A stretch of 60,964 nt of DNA from UMGS755 sp045595795 (GTDB lineage: Bacteria; Bacillota; Clostridia; UBA1381; UBA9506), in contig JAZOBC010000053.1 of assembly GCA_045595795.1 (NCBI GenBank), forward strand, positions 1 through 60,964. Reading direction: 5' to 3'. The first letter of the stretch is position 1, and every line of letters starts with the position of its first letter. The notes under the pieces were generated by a model that was not told the DNA's origin, ran no database searches, and saw only the letters and a list, made by a program, of their open reading frames with translations. Made by a program: the position numbers and the translations under genes. Positions 1-8,191 of the stretch are shown here, piece after piece.

Positions 1-36
1 CGCTTTGTTATAAATTTTAAGCTGATAATTATTCAT
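1..36 (-). CDS. 5' end of an unidentified gene (truncated by window edge)
   Basis: Only the first 12 codons are present, reading MNNYQLKIYNKA before the window ends. The start is well supported: a GGAGGT ribosome-binding site lies six bases upstream of the ATG. It follows ppdK in the same direction but is separated from it by a strong terminator hairpin, so it is probably a separate unit. The product cannot be recognised from so few residues. Confidence 0.55.
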   Translation of the reverse strand, partial: MNNYQLKIYNKA

Positions 37-52
37 CGGTTAACCTCCATTG

Positions 53-75
53 AACCACGCGACTATCGCGTGGTT
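53..75 (-). promoter_or_regulatory. Hairpin just upstream of the edge gene's ribosome-binding site
   Basis: On the minus strand AACCACGCG and CGCGTGGTT form a 9-bp perfect stem around a 5-base loop. No U-run follows, so it is not a clean terminator. It ends only a few bases before the GGAGGT of the edge gene, so it could be a leader structure of that gene; no function is shown. Confidence 0.35.
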
Positions 76-84
76 TTCGTTATA

Positions 85-127
85 CAAGAAAATGAGCCTT
101 GTGAACGAAAGTTCACAAGGCTCATTT
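85..127 (-). terminator. Intrinsic terminator of ppdK
   Basis: A 17-bp perfect stem (90-106 with 111-127) closes a four-base loop, followed on the minus strand by TTTTCTT. It lies about 60 bases past the ppdK stop codon. Confidence 0.85.
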
Positions 128-187
128 GATATTTTATTGCCTTTTGTATTATATCTGGGTTTGCCCCAAGACACCTAACTCCACCAA

Positions 188-2812
188 TTATTTATTGTTA
201 ATTGCTGCCTGAGCTGCTGCCAGTCTTGCGATGGGCACACGGAAGGGTGAGCAAGAAACGTAATCAAGACCAATCTTATGGCAGAACTCTACGCTGGAGG
301 GATCGCCACCATGCTCGCCGCAAATACCAAAGTGCAGCTTAGCGTTAACCGGCTTACCCAACTTAATAGCCATTTCCATCAGCTTACCAACACCGGTCTG
401 ATCCAATTTTGCAAACGGATCATTTTCAAAAATCTTGGTGTCATAGTAAGCACCCAGGAACTTACCGGCATCATCACGGGAGAAGCCGTATGCCATCTGA
501 GTCAGATCGTTGGTACCAAAGCAGAAGAAATCAGCTTCAGTTGCAATTTCGTCAGCTGTCAAAGCCGCTCTGGGGATTTCAATCATTGTACCAACTTCAT
601 AGGTCAGATTGCTACCTGCTGCTGCAATTTCAGCATCAGCGGTTTCAACAACAACCTTCTTAACAAACTTCAGCTCTTTCACATCGCCTACTAAAGGAAT
701 CATGATTTCAGGAGCAACCTTCCAATCAGGATGTTTCTTCTGAACATTGATTGCCGCACGGATAACAGCCTTTGTCTGCATTTTAGCAATTTCAGGATAG
801 GTAACGGCCAAACGGCAGCCTCGATGACCCATCATGGGGTTAAACTCATGGAGAGAGTCAATGATTGCCTTAATCTGGTCAACGGTCTTACCCTGGCTGT
901 CTGCCAGCTTCTTAATATCTTCTTCCGTAGTCGGAACGAATTCATGCAGCGGGGGATCCAAGAAACGAATGGTAACAGGATGTCCCTCTAATGCTTCATA
1001 GAGCTTTTCAAAATCGCCCTGCTGAACCGGCAGAATCTTTTCAAGAGCAACTTCTCTTTCTTCAACGGTATCAGAGCAAATCATTTCGCGGAATGCATCA
1101 ATTCTGTCGCCTTCAAAGAACATATGCTCAGTACGGCACAGACCAATACCTTCAGCACCCAGCTCACGAGCCTTCTTAGCATCAGCCGGTGTATCAGCGT
1201 TGGTTCTAACCTTTAAGGTTCTGTATTTATCAGCCCAAGCCATAATTCTACCGAACTCACCGGAAATAGAAGCATCCACGGTGGGAATTAAGCCATCATA
1301 AATGCAACCGGTAGAACCATCAATGGAGATACAGTCGCCTTCAACAAAGGTTTTACCTGCCAAAACAAATTTCTTATTCTCTTCGTCCATGTTAATTTCA
1401 GAGCAGCCGGATACACAGCAAGTACCCATACCACGAGCAACAACTGCTGCGTGAGAGGTCATACCGCCACGAACGGTTAAAATACCCTGTGCAGCCTTCA
1501 TGCCTTCGATGTCTTCAGGAGAGGTTTCCAAACGAACCAGAACAACCTTTTCGCCCTTAGCATCCCATTCTTTTGCATCTTCAGCAGTGAATACAATTTT
1601 ACCGCAAGCAGCACCCGGAGATGCAGCCAGCGCACGTGCCAAAGGCTGAGCAGCCTTCAGAGCAGCAACGTCAAACTGGGGATGCAACAGAGTGTCTAAG
1701 TTTCTGGGGTCAATCATGGCAACTGCCTTTTCCTCAGAAATCATACCCTCGTCAACCAAATCGCAAGCGATCTTCAGAGCTGCCTTAGCAGTTCTCTTAC
1801 CGTTACGGGTCTGCAGCATGTAAAGCTTCTTATCTTCAATGGTAAATTCCATATCCTGCATGTCGCGATAATGGTCTTCCAGCGTGTTGCAGATTTCAAT
1901 GAACTGATCATAAACCTCAGGCATAACTTCCTTCAGCTGATCAATTTTCTGCGGTGTACGCACACCTGCAACAACGTCTTCACCCTGAGCGTTCATCAAG
2001 AACTCGCCCATCAGGTGCTTGTCACCGGTTGCCGGGTCACGGGTAAAGGCAACACCGGTACCGGAAGTATCGCCCATGTTACCGAATACCATCATCTGAA
2101 CGTTAACTGCAGTACCCCAAGAATAAGGGATATCGTTGTCACGACGGTATACGTTTGCACGGGGATTGTCCCAAGAACGGAAAACTGCTTCAATAGCACC
2201 CATCAGCTGTTCCTTCGGATCAGAGGGGAAATCAAAGCCCTTTTCCTTCTTAAATTCATTTTTAAACTGTGCAGCCAGTTCAGCCAGGTCATCAGCAGTG
2301 AGCTCTACGTCCTGCGTAACGCCCTTTTCTTCTTTCATTTTGTCAATGAGTTCTTCAAAATATTTTTTGCCGACACCCATAACAACGTCAGAATACATCT
2401 GAATGAATCTTCTGTAGCAGTCCCAAGCCCAACGGGGGTTGCCCTTCTTAGACAGAACATCAACAACCTCTTCGTTAAGACCCAGGTTCAAAATGGTATC
2501 CATCATACCGGGCATAGATGCTCTTGCACCGGAACGAACAGAAACCAAAAGCGGATTTTCCAAATCGCCAAACTTTTTGCCGGTAATTTCTTCCATCTTT
2601 GTGATGGCAACCATAATTTCTGCTTTGATATCGTCATTAATGGTTCTACCGTCTTCATAATACTGTGTACAAGCTTCGGTAGAAATGGTGAAACCCTGAG
2701 GAATCGGTAAACCAAGCTTAGTCATTTCAGCTAAGTTAGCGCCTTTACCGCCCAGCAGGTTTCTCATGCTGGCATCGCCTTCTTTGAATAAGTAAACAAA
2801 TTTCTTGCTCAT
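188..2812 (-). CDS. ppdK: Pyruvate, phosphate dikinase
   Basis: The enzyme interconverts pyruvate, ATP and phosphate with phosphoenolpyruvate, AMP and diphosphate in the cytoplasm; in anaerobes it usually works in glycolysis or PEP supply. The 874-residue product has the usual length and order: N-terminal nucleotide-binding domain (GGKGANLAEM near residue 23), a central phosphohistidine domain with GGMTSHAAV (His about 454), and a C-terminal PEP-binding barrel with FGTNDLTQM and GICGEHGGDP. An in-frame ATG 14 codons further upstream exists, but GGAGGG with seven-base spacing supports the start at 2812. It has its own promoter and terminator, so it is probably monocistronic. Confidence 0.97.
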   Translation of the reverse strand: MSKKFVYLFKEGDASMRNLLGGKGANLAEMTKLGLPIPQGFTISTEACTQYYEDGRTINDDIKAEIMVAITKMEEITGKKFGDLENPLLVSVRSGARASMPGMMDTILNLGLNEEVVDVLSKKGNPRWAWDCYRRFIQMYSDVVMGVGKKYFEELIDKMKEEKGVTQDVELTADDLAELAAQFKNEFKKEKGFDFPSDPKEQLMGAIEAVFRSWDNPRANVYRRDNDIPYSWGTAVNVQMMVFGNMGDTSGTGVAFTRDPATGDKHLMGEFLMNAQGEDVVAGVRTPQKIDQLKEVMPEVYDQFIEICNTLEDHYRDMQDMEFTIEDKKLYMLQTRNGKRTAKAALKIACDLVDEGMISEEKAVAMIDPRNLDTLLHPQFDVAALKAAQPLARALAASPGAACGKIVFTAEDAKEWDAKGEKVVLVRLETSPEDIEGMKAAQGILTVRGGMTSHAAVVARGMGTCCVSGCSEINMDEENKKFVLAGKTFVEGDCISIDGSTGCIYDGLIPTVDASISGEFGRIMAWADKYRTLKVRTNADTPADAKKARELGAEGIGLCRTEHMFFEGDRIDAFREMICSDTVEEREVALEKILPVQQGDFEKLYEALEGHPVTIRFLDPPLHEFVPTTEEDIKKLADSQGKTVDQIKAIIDSLHEFNPMMGHRGCRLAVTYPEIAKMQTKAVIRAAINVQKKHPDWKVAPEIMIPLVGDVKELKFVKKVVVETADAEIAAAGSNLTYEVGTMIEIPRAALTADEIATEADFFCFGTNDLTQMAYGFSRDDAGKFLGAYYDTKIFENDPFAKLDQTGVGKLMEMAIKLGKPVNAKLHFGICGEHGGDPSSVEFCHKIGLDYVSCSPFRVPIARLAAAQAAINNK

Positions 2813-2890
2813 TCGTTTCCCTCCTATAATATTGTGCTGTTTCCTAAACAGCAAGGAAATAATCCCTAAATTTACCTTTCAATCCTATTT

Positions 2891-2919
2891 AGTATAACAT
2901 AACTTTCTCAGAATGTAAA
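2891..2919 (-). promoter_or_regulatory. Sigma-A-type promoter of ppdK
   Basis: Minus strand: TTTACA (2914-2919), 17-base spacer, TATACT (2891-2896). It predicts a leader of about 70 bases before the ppdK start. Confidence 0.75.
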
Positions 2920-3049
2920 CCTTTATTTTGATTTTTTTGCATTTTCATCTTATTTAATTGATTTTCTTCTCAAAATATGTTACCATTTTAGTATATTTCA
3001 CCACAAAATCAAAAAAACTAACGTAAAATAGGAAAAAAGGACGATCGTA

Positions 3050-4327
3050 ATGCAAACATTTAAGGATTTATATAAAACACTGACCAAGGCAGCATTGCAG
3101 AAAGAATTAGAAAAGGCATTGGCGCGTTTGGAAAAGGGCGATTTCGACAGTCACCATCTGGATTGTCTCTTAAATCCAAAAGATAACCCGCCGGTTTGGT
3201 CAACCAAAAGCTGTACCTGCGATGACAGTAGCTGCGACTGCCTGAGTGCATGCAGCTTCGGTGCACTGTCGCGAAATGAAAAAAACGAATTGGTCATTAA
3301 TGGTGATGCCTGCCAAAGCTGCGGTGCATGCCTTGCCGCCTGCAAAAGTGACTGTTTAACAGATGCCAAACAAACCCTACCCCTTTTAAAAGAAATACAA
3401 GAAAACAACCGCCCTGTTTACGCCATGATTGCCCCGGCCTTCATCGGCCAGTTCCAGCAGAATGTCACCCCGGGTAAATTACGTACAGCCTTTCGGCTGT
3501 TAGGCTTTGAAGGCATGGTTGAGGTGGCGCTGTTTGCCGATATTCTGACCTTAAAAGAAGCACTCGAGTTCGACCGCAGCGTTAAAACCGAATCCGATTA
3601 CATGCTCACCAGTTGCTGCTGTCCTGTTTGGCTTGCCATGTGCCGCAAGGCAGGACTCATGGAACACATCCCCGGCTCTGTTTCGCCCATGGTAGCCTGC
3701 GGACGCAGCATCAAACGTCTCCATCCCGATGCCGTAACGGTATTTATCGGCCCTTGCATTGCTAAAAAATCCGAAGCCAAAGAAAAAGACGTTGCCGATG
3801 CAGTGGATTACGTGCTAACCTTTCAGGAAATTCAAGAAATTTTTGATATTGCAGGCTTAGACCTCCCTAACCTCCCCGAGGATGACAGAGAGCACTCCTC
3901 TACTGCCGGACGTATTTATGCCTATGCCGGTGGCGTCAGTGATGCTGTACACGACTGCCTTGAGCGTCTGCGCCCGAACCGAACCATTCCTCTCACGTCC
4001 CAGCGTGCCGATGGCGTGAAGGGTTGCCGTGATCTCATAGACCAAGTCCTAAGCGGCAACCTCACGGCAAACTTCTTAGAGGGCATGGGTTGTGCCGGCG
4101 GTTGCGTCGGCGGTCCTAAAGTGCTGCTCGACGTAAATGACGGTAAGGAGCATGTGAAAGATTATGGAGCCAAAGCTGCCTATGCCTCTCCGGCAGAAAA
4201 TCCATATGTCATTGAACTTCTGCACCGCCTCGGTTTTGCCACTATTGATGAGTTACTTGAAAAAGATGATATCTTTACGCGTCATTTTACCGATACAACC
4301 TCTACCAAACAGGTGGGAAATGAATAA
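3050..4327 (+). CDS. [FeFe]-hydrogenase-like protein with N-terminal iron-sulfur region
   Basis: A 425-residue protein with the H-cluster domain of [FeFe]-hydrogenases. The N-terminal 100 residues hold a cysteine-rich stretch and a ferredoxin motif CQSCGACLAAC, expected to bind 4Fe-4S clusters. The three H-cluster signatures are TSCCCPVW (about residue 187), FIGPCIAKK (about 233) and GMGCAGGCVGG (about 346). These differ from the classical TSCCPGW-type signature and resemble the divergent, short hydrogenases often encoded singly in Clostridia. An AAGGA motif precedes the ATG. No maturase (hydEFG) or partner subunit lies nearby. Redox or sensory roles are both possible; I cannot tell which. 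Confidence 0.85.
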   Translation: MQTFKDLYKTLTKAALQKELEKALARLEKGDFDSHHLDCLLNPKDNPPVWSTKSCTCDDSSCDCLSACSFGALSRNEKNELVINGDACQSCGACLAACKSDCLTDAKQTLPLLKEIQENNRPVYAMIAPAFIGQFQQNVTPGKLRTAFRLLGFEGMVEVALFADILTLKEALEFDRSVKTESDYMLTSCCCPVWLAMCRKAGLMEHIPGSVSPMVACGRSIKRLHPDAVTVFIGPCIAKKSEAKEKDVADAVDYVLTFQEIQEIFDIAGLDLPNLPEDDREHSSTAGRIYAYAGGVSDAVHDCLERLRPNRTIPLTSQRADGVKGCRDLIDQVLSGNLTANFLEGMGCAGGCVGGPKVLLDVNDGKEHVKDYGAKAAYASPAENPYVIELLHRLGFATIDELLEKDDIFTRHFTDTTSTKQVGNE

Positions 4328-4339
4328 TGGAAACAACAC

Positions 4340-4373
4340 AAAAGGCTGTCTCACATTGTGAGACACCCTTTTG
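4340..4373. terminator. Two-way terminator between hydrogenase-like gene and gerW
   Basis: TGTCTCAC/GTGAGACA stem (4347-4354 with 4358-4365), extended past one mismatch by GG/CC and AAAA/TTTT. The A-run and T-run on either side let it serve both converging genes. Confidence 0.85.
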
Positions 4374-4400
4374 TCCTGCCGAACTTGTTTAGCACAAAAA

Positions 4401-4841
4401 TCATTCCACTGTTTCCACAGTTTCTGCCACAACAACTTCCTCTTTTTTAGACTTTTTGCCTTCTCTCTTTTTAAAGAAATCAGCAACCTTTTCAAGCAGT
4501 GTGGGAACCTTTTCAATCAGGTCATCCACCGGTGATGTTGCCTTATCAATCGGCATTAGGCGAATCTGACCCTGACCTACCACCATGAAGGCAACCGGCT
4601 CAATCACAGCACCGCCGCCGGAACCGCCACCAAAATTTGCATGAGCCTCCGGTGCCAGCTGTGAACGTTCACCAAACTCACTGCCCCCTGCTCCAAATCC
4701 AAAAGAAACCTTTGAAATGGGAATAATCACGGTTCCGTCCGGCGCATTCACCGCGCTACCCACAATGGTGTTCACATCCACCATTTCCTTAATGCTGCTC
4801 ATCGCTGTTTCCATCAATCCCTTAATCGGATGTTCTGCCAT
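4401..4841 (-). CDS. gerW: GerW-family sporulation protein (YtfJ)
   Basis: The 146-residue product matches the GerW/YtfJ family of forespore proteins known in Bacillus to affect germination. Visible hallmarks are an N-terminal helix (HPIKGLMETAMSSIKEMVD), the segment PISKVSFGFGAGGSEF, a Gly-rich stretch GGGSGGGA and the motif PVAFMVV. The tail is rich in Lys and Glu. A GTG three codons upstream is in frame but sits almost on the AAAGGA site, so the ATG at 4841 is preferred. It is the last gene of the leftward scpA-scpB-DUF2953 operon, a common arrangement in Clostridia. Confidence 0.93.
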   Translation of the reverse strand: MAEHPIKGLMETAMSSIKEMVDVNTIVGSAVNAPDGTVIIPISKVSFGFGAGGSEFGERSQLAPEAHANFGGGSGGGAVIEPVAFMVVGQGQIRLMPIDKATSPVDDLIEKVPTLLEKVADFFKKREGKKSKKEEVVVAETVETVE

Positions 4842-4891
4842 CTTAAACACCGTCCTTTATAAATTTTCTGTCGTATATGAAACGAAGGCGG

Positions 4892-5533
4892 TTAAACCTC
4901 CGTCATAGCCTCCTTGGTGGAGGATATATGACTCTTCATTATATTGACCAATCGAATGATTTTTAATACGAATCGAATCGCATCAAACAATTTAAAGCAA
5001 AAGGTGGCCTTGATATGTATCTCCATACACGCCTGCGTAAAATCAGGCTGCACCTTAAGCGTTTTCTTTCGAACACCCAATGAAGTGTCTGCAATTTTCA
5101 TCAGCAAACTGCCTGCCGTCCAAACTGCGCCATTTAAAATCCCTGTAGTTGCAGGGTTTTTCGTTCCATAGAAAATGGTAAAATACAGTTCATGACAAGA
5201 AAAGCGTTTCTTCAACTCTCCAAGCAGAGCGTGAAAATCCTCGCGTACTTCACAATACCCGCGATACAACTCCTTGGAAAACGTAATAAATTTTTTGGGT
5301 GTCAATGATTTCTTTTCCTGTTTTTCAACTGCCATTTGCTTTTTATCTGACTTCTTTTTTGGCTTTTTCTCAAGCGGAATCCAAATCGAAAACGGAATGC
5401 CCAACAGCCGGCAACGAATCCGTAGCTTTTGCACCCCATTATTATGCAAATAGTCCACGCCAAGCAGCGTCGGCACAAACAAAAGCAAAACAAGCAGCAA
5501 AACCACGCCGCCTAATATGGAAAAAAGCAGCAT
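4892..5533 (-). CDS. DUF2953 membrane-anchored protein (YtfI-like)
   Basis: A 213-residue protein with one N-terminal membrane segment (about residues 3-25), a Lys-rich cytoplasmic-type stretch (57-80) and a C-terminal domain containing FYGTKNPATTGILNGAVWT, typical of DUF2953. Bacillus ytfI is the neighbour of ytfJ (gerW), as here, and is expressed during sporulation. Its molecular function is not established. It starts 9 bases after scpB. Confidence 0.85.
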   Translation of the reverse strand: MLLFSILGGVVLLLVLLLFVPTLLGVDYLHNNGVQKLRIRCRLLGIPFSIWIPLEKKPKKKSDKKQMAVEKQEKKSLTPKKFITFSKELYRGYCEVREDFHALLGELKKRFSCHELYFTIFYGTKNPATTGILNGAVWTAGSLLMKIADTSLGVRKKTLKVQPDFTQACMEIHIKATFCFKLFDAIRFVLKIIRLVNIMKSHISSTKEAMTEV

Positions 5534-5542
5534 AGCACCACC

Positions 5543-6100
5543 TCAATCCTCATAATCAGCAATAGTTTCCCCCGAATCCTCCTCATTTATGCGGAGCGGC
5601 TCCGGGTCCGGCAAACCGGATAAAGAAGAAAGACCAAAGGAACGCAAGAATTCTTGCGTAGTTACATATAAAATCGGTCTACCGGGTGCATCTAAACGGC
5701 CATGCTCCTCAATGAGCCCACGCTCAATGAGTTTGTTAACCGGCCCATCTGAATTCACACCACGAATAAACTCAATACTCGATCGAGTCACCGGCTGATG
5801 GTAGGCCACAACCGCCAACGTCTCAAGGGCCGCCGGTGATAAATTCTGCCGCCGTTTCGGTTCCTTCAGGCGCTGTATGTAAGGAAAAAATTCCTCTGCG
5901 GTGCACAGCTGATAGCTGTCCTCCAGGCGCAAGATTCGCAAACCACGACCATCTTTTTGATAGCTTTGGTTCAGTTCCTCCGCAACCTGCTCAATCGCCT
6001 CACAAGAGGCCTCCATAATCTCTGCAAGCTGATCAATCGGCACACTGTCTCCTGCCGCAAATAAAATACTTTCCAAAAGACTGCAAGGATTAAAATTCAT
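5543..6100 (-). CDS. scpB: Segregation and condensation protein B
   Basis: ScpB is the winged-helix kleisin-associated subunit of the SMC-ScpAB condensin, needed for chromosome compaction and segregation. The 185-residue length is typical. Diagnostic stretches are SILFAAGDSVPIDQLAEI near the N terminus, LSPAALETLAVVAYHQPVTRSSIEFIRGVNSD in the middle and GRPILYVTTQEFLRSFGL near the end. The gene overlaps scpA by 11 bases, indicating translational coupling. The C-terminal tail is acidic. Confidence 0.96.
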   Translation of the reverse strand: MNFNPCSLLESILFAAGDSVPIDQLAEIMEASCEAIEQVAEELNQSYQKDGRGLRILRLEDSYQLCTAEEFFPYIQRLKEPKRRQNLSPAALETLAVVAYHQPVTRSSIEFIRGVNSDGPVNKLIERGLIEEHGRLDAPGRPILYVTTQEFLRSFGLSSLSGLPDPEPLRINEEDSGETIADYED

Positions 6101-6830
6101 TGGTAATCTCCCCGTCTTTAATTTGTGTTAGAAAAATCCCGCTATCTGTAATTTCTGCGGTTACTAAATGCAAACGTATCATCTCTAATATGATTAAAAA
6201 TGATACCACAATTTTCGGTTTTGAGTCAAGTCCCGAAAACACCTGACTAAAAGCCACACGCCCTTTACCCAACAATCGTGACTTAATGTGAGATACGCAT
6301 GTCTTTGATGATACCTGTTCATGACCGCCAATACCCACAAAAGAAGTCTTCGGTGGTGGCTCTTTACGCTGGGTTTTAATCAAAACGTCTGATAGCGCCG
6401 CAATCAGCTGCTCAACGTCAAAGGCTTGATCGCTGTAATCCGGAGGTGCCTGCGCAATATTGTCCGGCTCCTTAAAAAACATAAACCGTCCGTCACCCTC
6501 ATGCTCCTTTAAAAATCCGGCAGCCGCCTTCATTTTTTGATATTCTAAAAGCCTGTCCGCCAAATTTTTGCGAGGATCTTCTTCCTCTTCTTCATGGCGC
6601 GGTAACAGCATCTGAGACTTAATATATAAAAGCTCCGATGCCATAATCAGAAACTCGCTGGAAAGCTCCATGTCAAAAGCCTGCATCTGTTCTAAATATT
6701 CCATATATTGCGCCGTAATACGCTCAATGGGAATATCATAAATGCTCACCTTATTTTTCTTCAAAAGGTGCAAAAGTAATTCCAGCGGTCCCTCAAATAC
6801 CTCCAAGCAAAAGGATAATCCTTCCTGCAT
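6090..6830 (-). CDS. scpA: Segregation and condensation protein A (kleisin)
   Basis: ScpA bridges the SMC heads in the bacterial condensin complex. The 246-residue protein shows the family hallmark near its start (FEGPLELLLHLLKKNK, followed by IYDIPI and ITAQYMEYL), a helical middle containing EFLIMASELLYIKSQMLLP, and a C-terminal winged-helix SMC-binding part with VSFLIILEMIRL. The start overlaps the end of the upstream M50 protease gene by 38 bases, and the end overlaps scpB. Confidence 0.96.
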   Translation of the reverse strand: MQEGLSFCLEVFEGPLELLLHLLKKNKVSIYDIPIERITAQYMEYLEQMQAFDMELSSEFLIMASELLYIKSQMLLPRHEEEEEDPRKNLADRLLEYQKMKAAAGFLKEHEGDGRFMFFKEPDNIAQAPPDYSDQAFDVEQLIAALSDVLIKTQRKEPPPKTSFVGIGGHEQVSSKTCVSHIKSRLLGKGRVAFSQVFSGLDSKPKIVVSFLIILEMIRLHLVTAEITDSGIFLTQIKDGEITNEF

Positions 6831-7494
6831 GACTCACACCGCCTATCGAGAAGAGTAATACATTAAACACTGCTTGACCGGCACCACCAATAATTGGGTC
6901 TAACACGCCCAGTCCCAGTGCCACCAGCAGCACAATCCAACCTAAATGCTCATAGCGCATAATATCATAAAACAAGCGCGGCGGCAAAAGGGGCAGAAAA
7001 ATTTTAGAGCCATCAAGAGGCGGAATGGGAATCAGGTTAAACACACCCAAACCGATATTAAGCCAAATAACACTACATAAAAAGAGAACTGCAAGCACTA
7101 CCAAATAACTATCCATATAGAACACGTGAGTCATATCAAGTATTTTAAAAATCACTAATCCCAAAAACGCCAATATAAAATTCGAAACAGGTCCTGCCAA
7201 AGACGTCAAAATCATACCCCGTTTCGGATTTTTAAAATAACGCGGATTCACCATCACGGGCTTTGCCCAGCCAAAACCAAAAAACATAAGGCATAGAGCA
7301 CCCACAGGGTCTAAATGACGAAGCGGATTTAAAGAAAGACGCCCCATGGCTTTTGCGGTTTTATCACCTAAGAAATAAGCCGCATAGCCATGACACATTT
7401 CATGCACAGAAATCGCAAGCAAAACCGCAACAGCACGTATTAATATGCCAACAATATCAAAATTTCCCAGCCTGAACAATTCTTCACTTCCCAC
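6793..7494 (-). CDS. Site-2 protease family (M50) membrane metalloprotease
   Basis: A 233-residue polytopic membrane protein with the zinc-protease motif HEMCHG (about residue 31) inside the first membrane segment, a second motif NLIPIPPLDGSKI with the third metal-ligand Asp, and SLAGPVSNFILAF between them. This is the YwhC/RseP-like compact family often placed next to scpAB in Firmicutes; its substrate is unknown. The start is GTG, with no strong ribosome-binding site and only about 12 bases of predicted leader after the promoter, so the exact start is less sure than the gene. Confidence 0.9.
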   Translation of the reverse strand: MGSEELFRLGNFDIVGILIRAVAVLLAISVHEMCHGYAAYFLGDKTAKAMGRLSLNPLRHLDPVGALCLMFFGFGWAKPVMVNPRYFKNPKRGMILTSLAGPVSNFILAFLGLVIFKILDMTHVFYMDSYLVVLAVLFLCSVIWLNIGLGVFNLIPIPPLDGSKIFLPLLPPRLFYDIMRYEHLGWIVLLVALGLGVLDPIIGGAGQAVFNVLLFSIGGVSHAGRIILLLGGI

Positions 7495-7512
7495 ACATTA
7501 AGTCTTTCTTTT

Positions 7513-7541
7513 ATTATACAATATCTTGTGGTTTCTGTAAA
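7513..7541 (-). promoter_or_regulatory. Sigma-A-type promoter of the M50-scpA-scpB-DUF2953-gerW operon
   Basis: Minus strand TTTACA (7536-7541), 17-base spacer, perfect TATAAT (7513-7518). The predicted start of transcription is about 7506, a few bases before the GTG at 7494. Confidence 0.8.
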
Positions 7542-7669
7542 GCAAAAACACAAAAAATTCATAATATTTTTAACAATTTCCTCCATAAAGTACGTTGCCG
7601 CAAAGAACGGATTCATTCGTTCCGTTGCAAAATATAATGTAAACCTTTCAAATTCGCTCTTTTCCATAC

Positions 7670-7706
7670 AAAAAAGTGTTCCGGCAGCTATTTACCACCG
7701 GAACAC
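7670..7706 (-). terminator. Terminator downstream of the sspF-like gene
   Basis: Stem GTGTTCCGG/CCGGAACAC (7676-7684 with 7698-7706) with a 13-base loop, followed on the minus strand by TTTTTT. Between it and the sspF-like stop (7707-7849) I see only untranslated sequence. Confidence 0.85.
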
Positions 7707-7849
7707 AAAGGAAAAGCTTATATCAATTCAGTATATTCCAAATCTGTTCCTTGCCCAACATTCGGAAATCACTTTCTTGTTTAGAAAATTGTTTCGCTTC
7801 AATAGGCTCAAACACTTCGAATGCTGTCTTGACCGTCTAAGTCGTTATC

Positions 7850-8029
7850 TCAGCTTTTGGATTGCGATACGGAGCGTTCCGCCATCTCAATCGCTTTTGT
7901 CACCATGTTGCCACAGTCACGGGACGATACGTCCCCCCAACCGCCGTTTTTCCTAACATTTTCATAAACGCCAAGCTCTTTTGCGATCTCTTCCTTTAAC
8001 TGATTGGACATGATTGATCGTCTGCTCAC
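7850..8029 (-). CDS. sspF: Alpha/beta-type small acid-soluble spore protein, SspF-like
   Basis: A 59-residue protein easily missed because of its size and GTG start. It begins MSRRSIMSNQLKEEIAKELG and has the SspF-type core with an Asn-Gly-Gly-Trp-Gly segment and GNMVTKAIEMAE. Alpha/beta-type SASPs coat spore DNA and protect it from damage; SspF is the short divergent member. AAGGAGTG lies six bases before the GTG. The motif EEIAKE resembles the germination-protease (GPR) cleavage region. It sits directly after ypeB, fitting forespore expression. I found no convincing sigma-G promoter, only a TATACTA box near 8146-8152. Confidence 0.9.
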   Translation of the reverse strand: MSRRSIMSNQLKEEIAKELGVYENVRKNGGWGDVSSRDCGNMVTKAIEMAERSVSQSKS

Positions 8030-8095
8030 TGTTTACACTCCTTAGTTTCTAACCCTTTTCCCTGCCTTACTTTGTTTCATCAAAAGATTCACACT

Positions 8096-8133
8096 GCAAG
8101 GCTTTTTCATTTGATAGAATCAAGTAACCTTGC
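8096..8133 (-). other. Bipartite hairpin between ypeB and the sspF-like gene
   Basis: Outer stem GCAAGG/CCTTGC (8096-8101 with 8128-8133) and inner stem TTGAT/ATCAA (8111-8115 with 8119-8123). It lies between the ypeB stop and the sspF-like start. There is no clear U-run, so it may be a weak ypeB terminator or a leader structure. Confidence 0.35.
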
Positions 8134-8191
8134 GGCTACAATCATAGTATAGGCAACTTGCAAAATAAATACACTGGAAATTTTTTTAAAA

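Noticed and set aside
1871..2710. 279-codon open frame on the plus strand inside ppdK
   Set aside because: It is antisense to a clearly recognised enzyme and its translation has no protein-like features; it is a frame shadow.
7528..7956. 142-codon open frame on the plus strand between the M50 gene and ypeB
   Set aside because: It crosses the sspF terminator and runs antisense through the SspF-like gene, and it has no ribosome-binding site.
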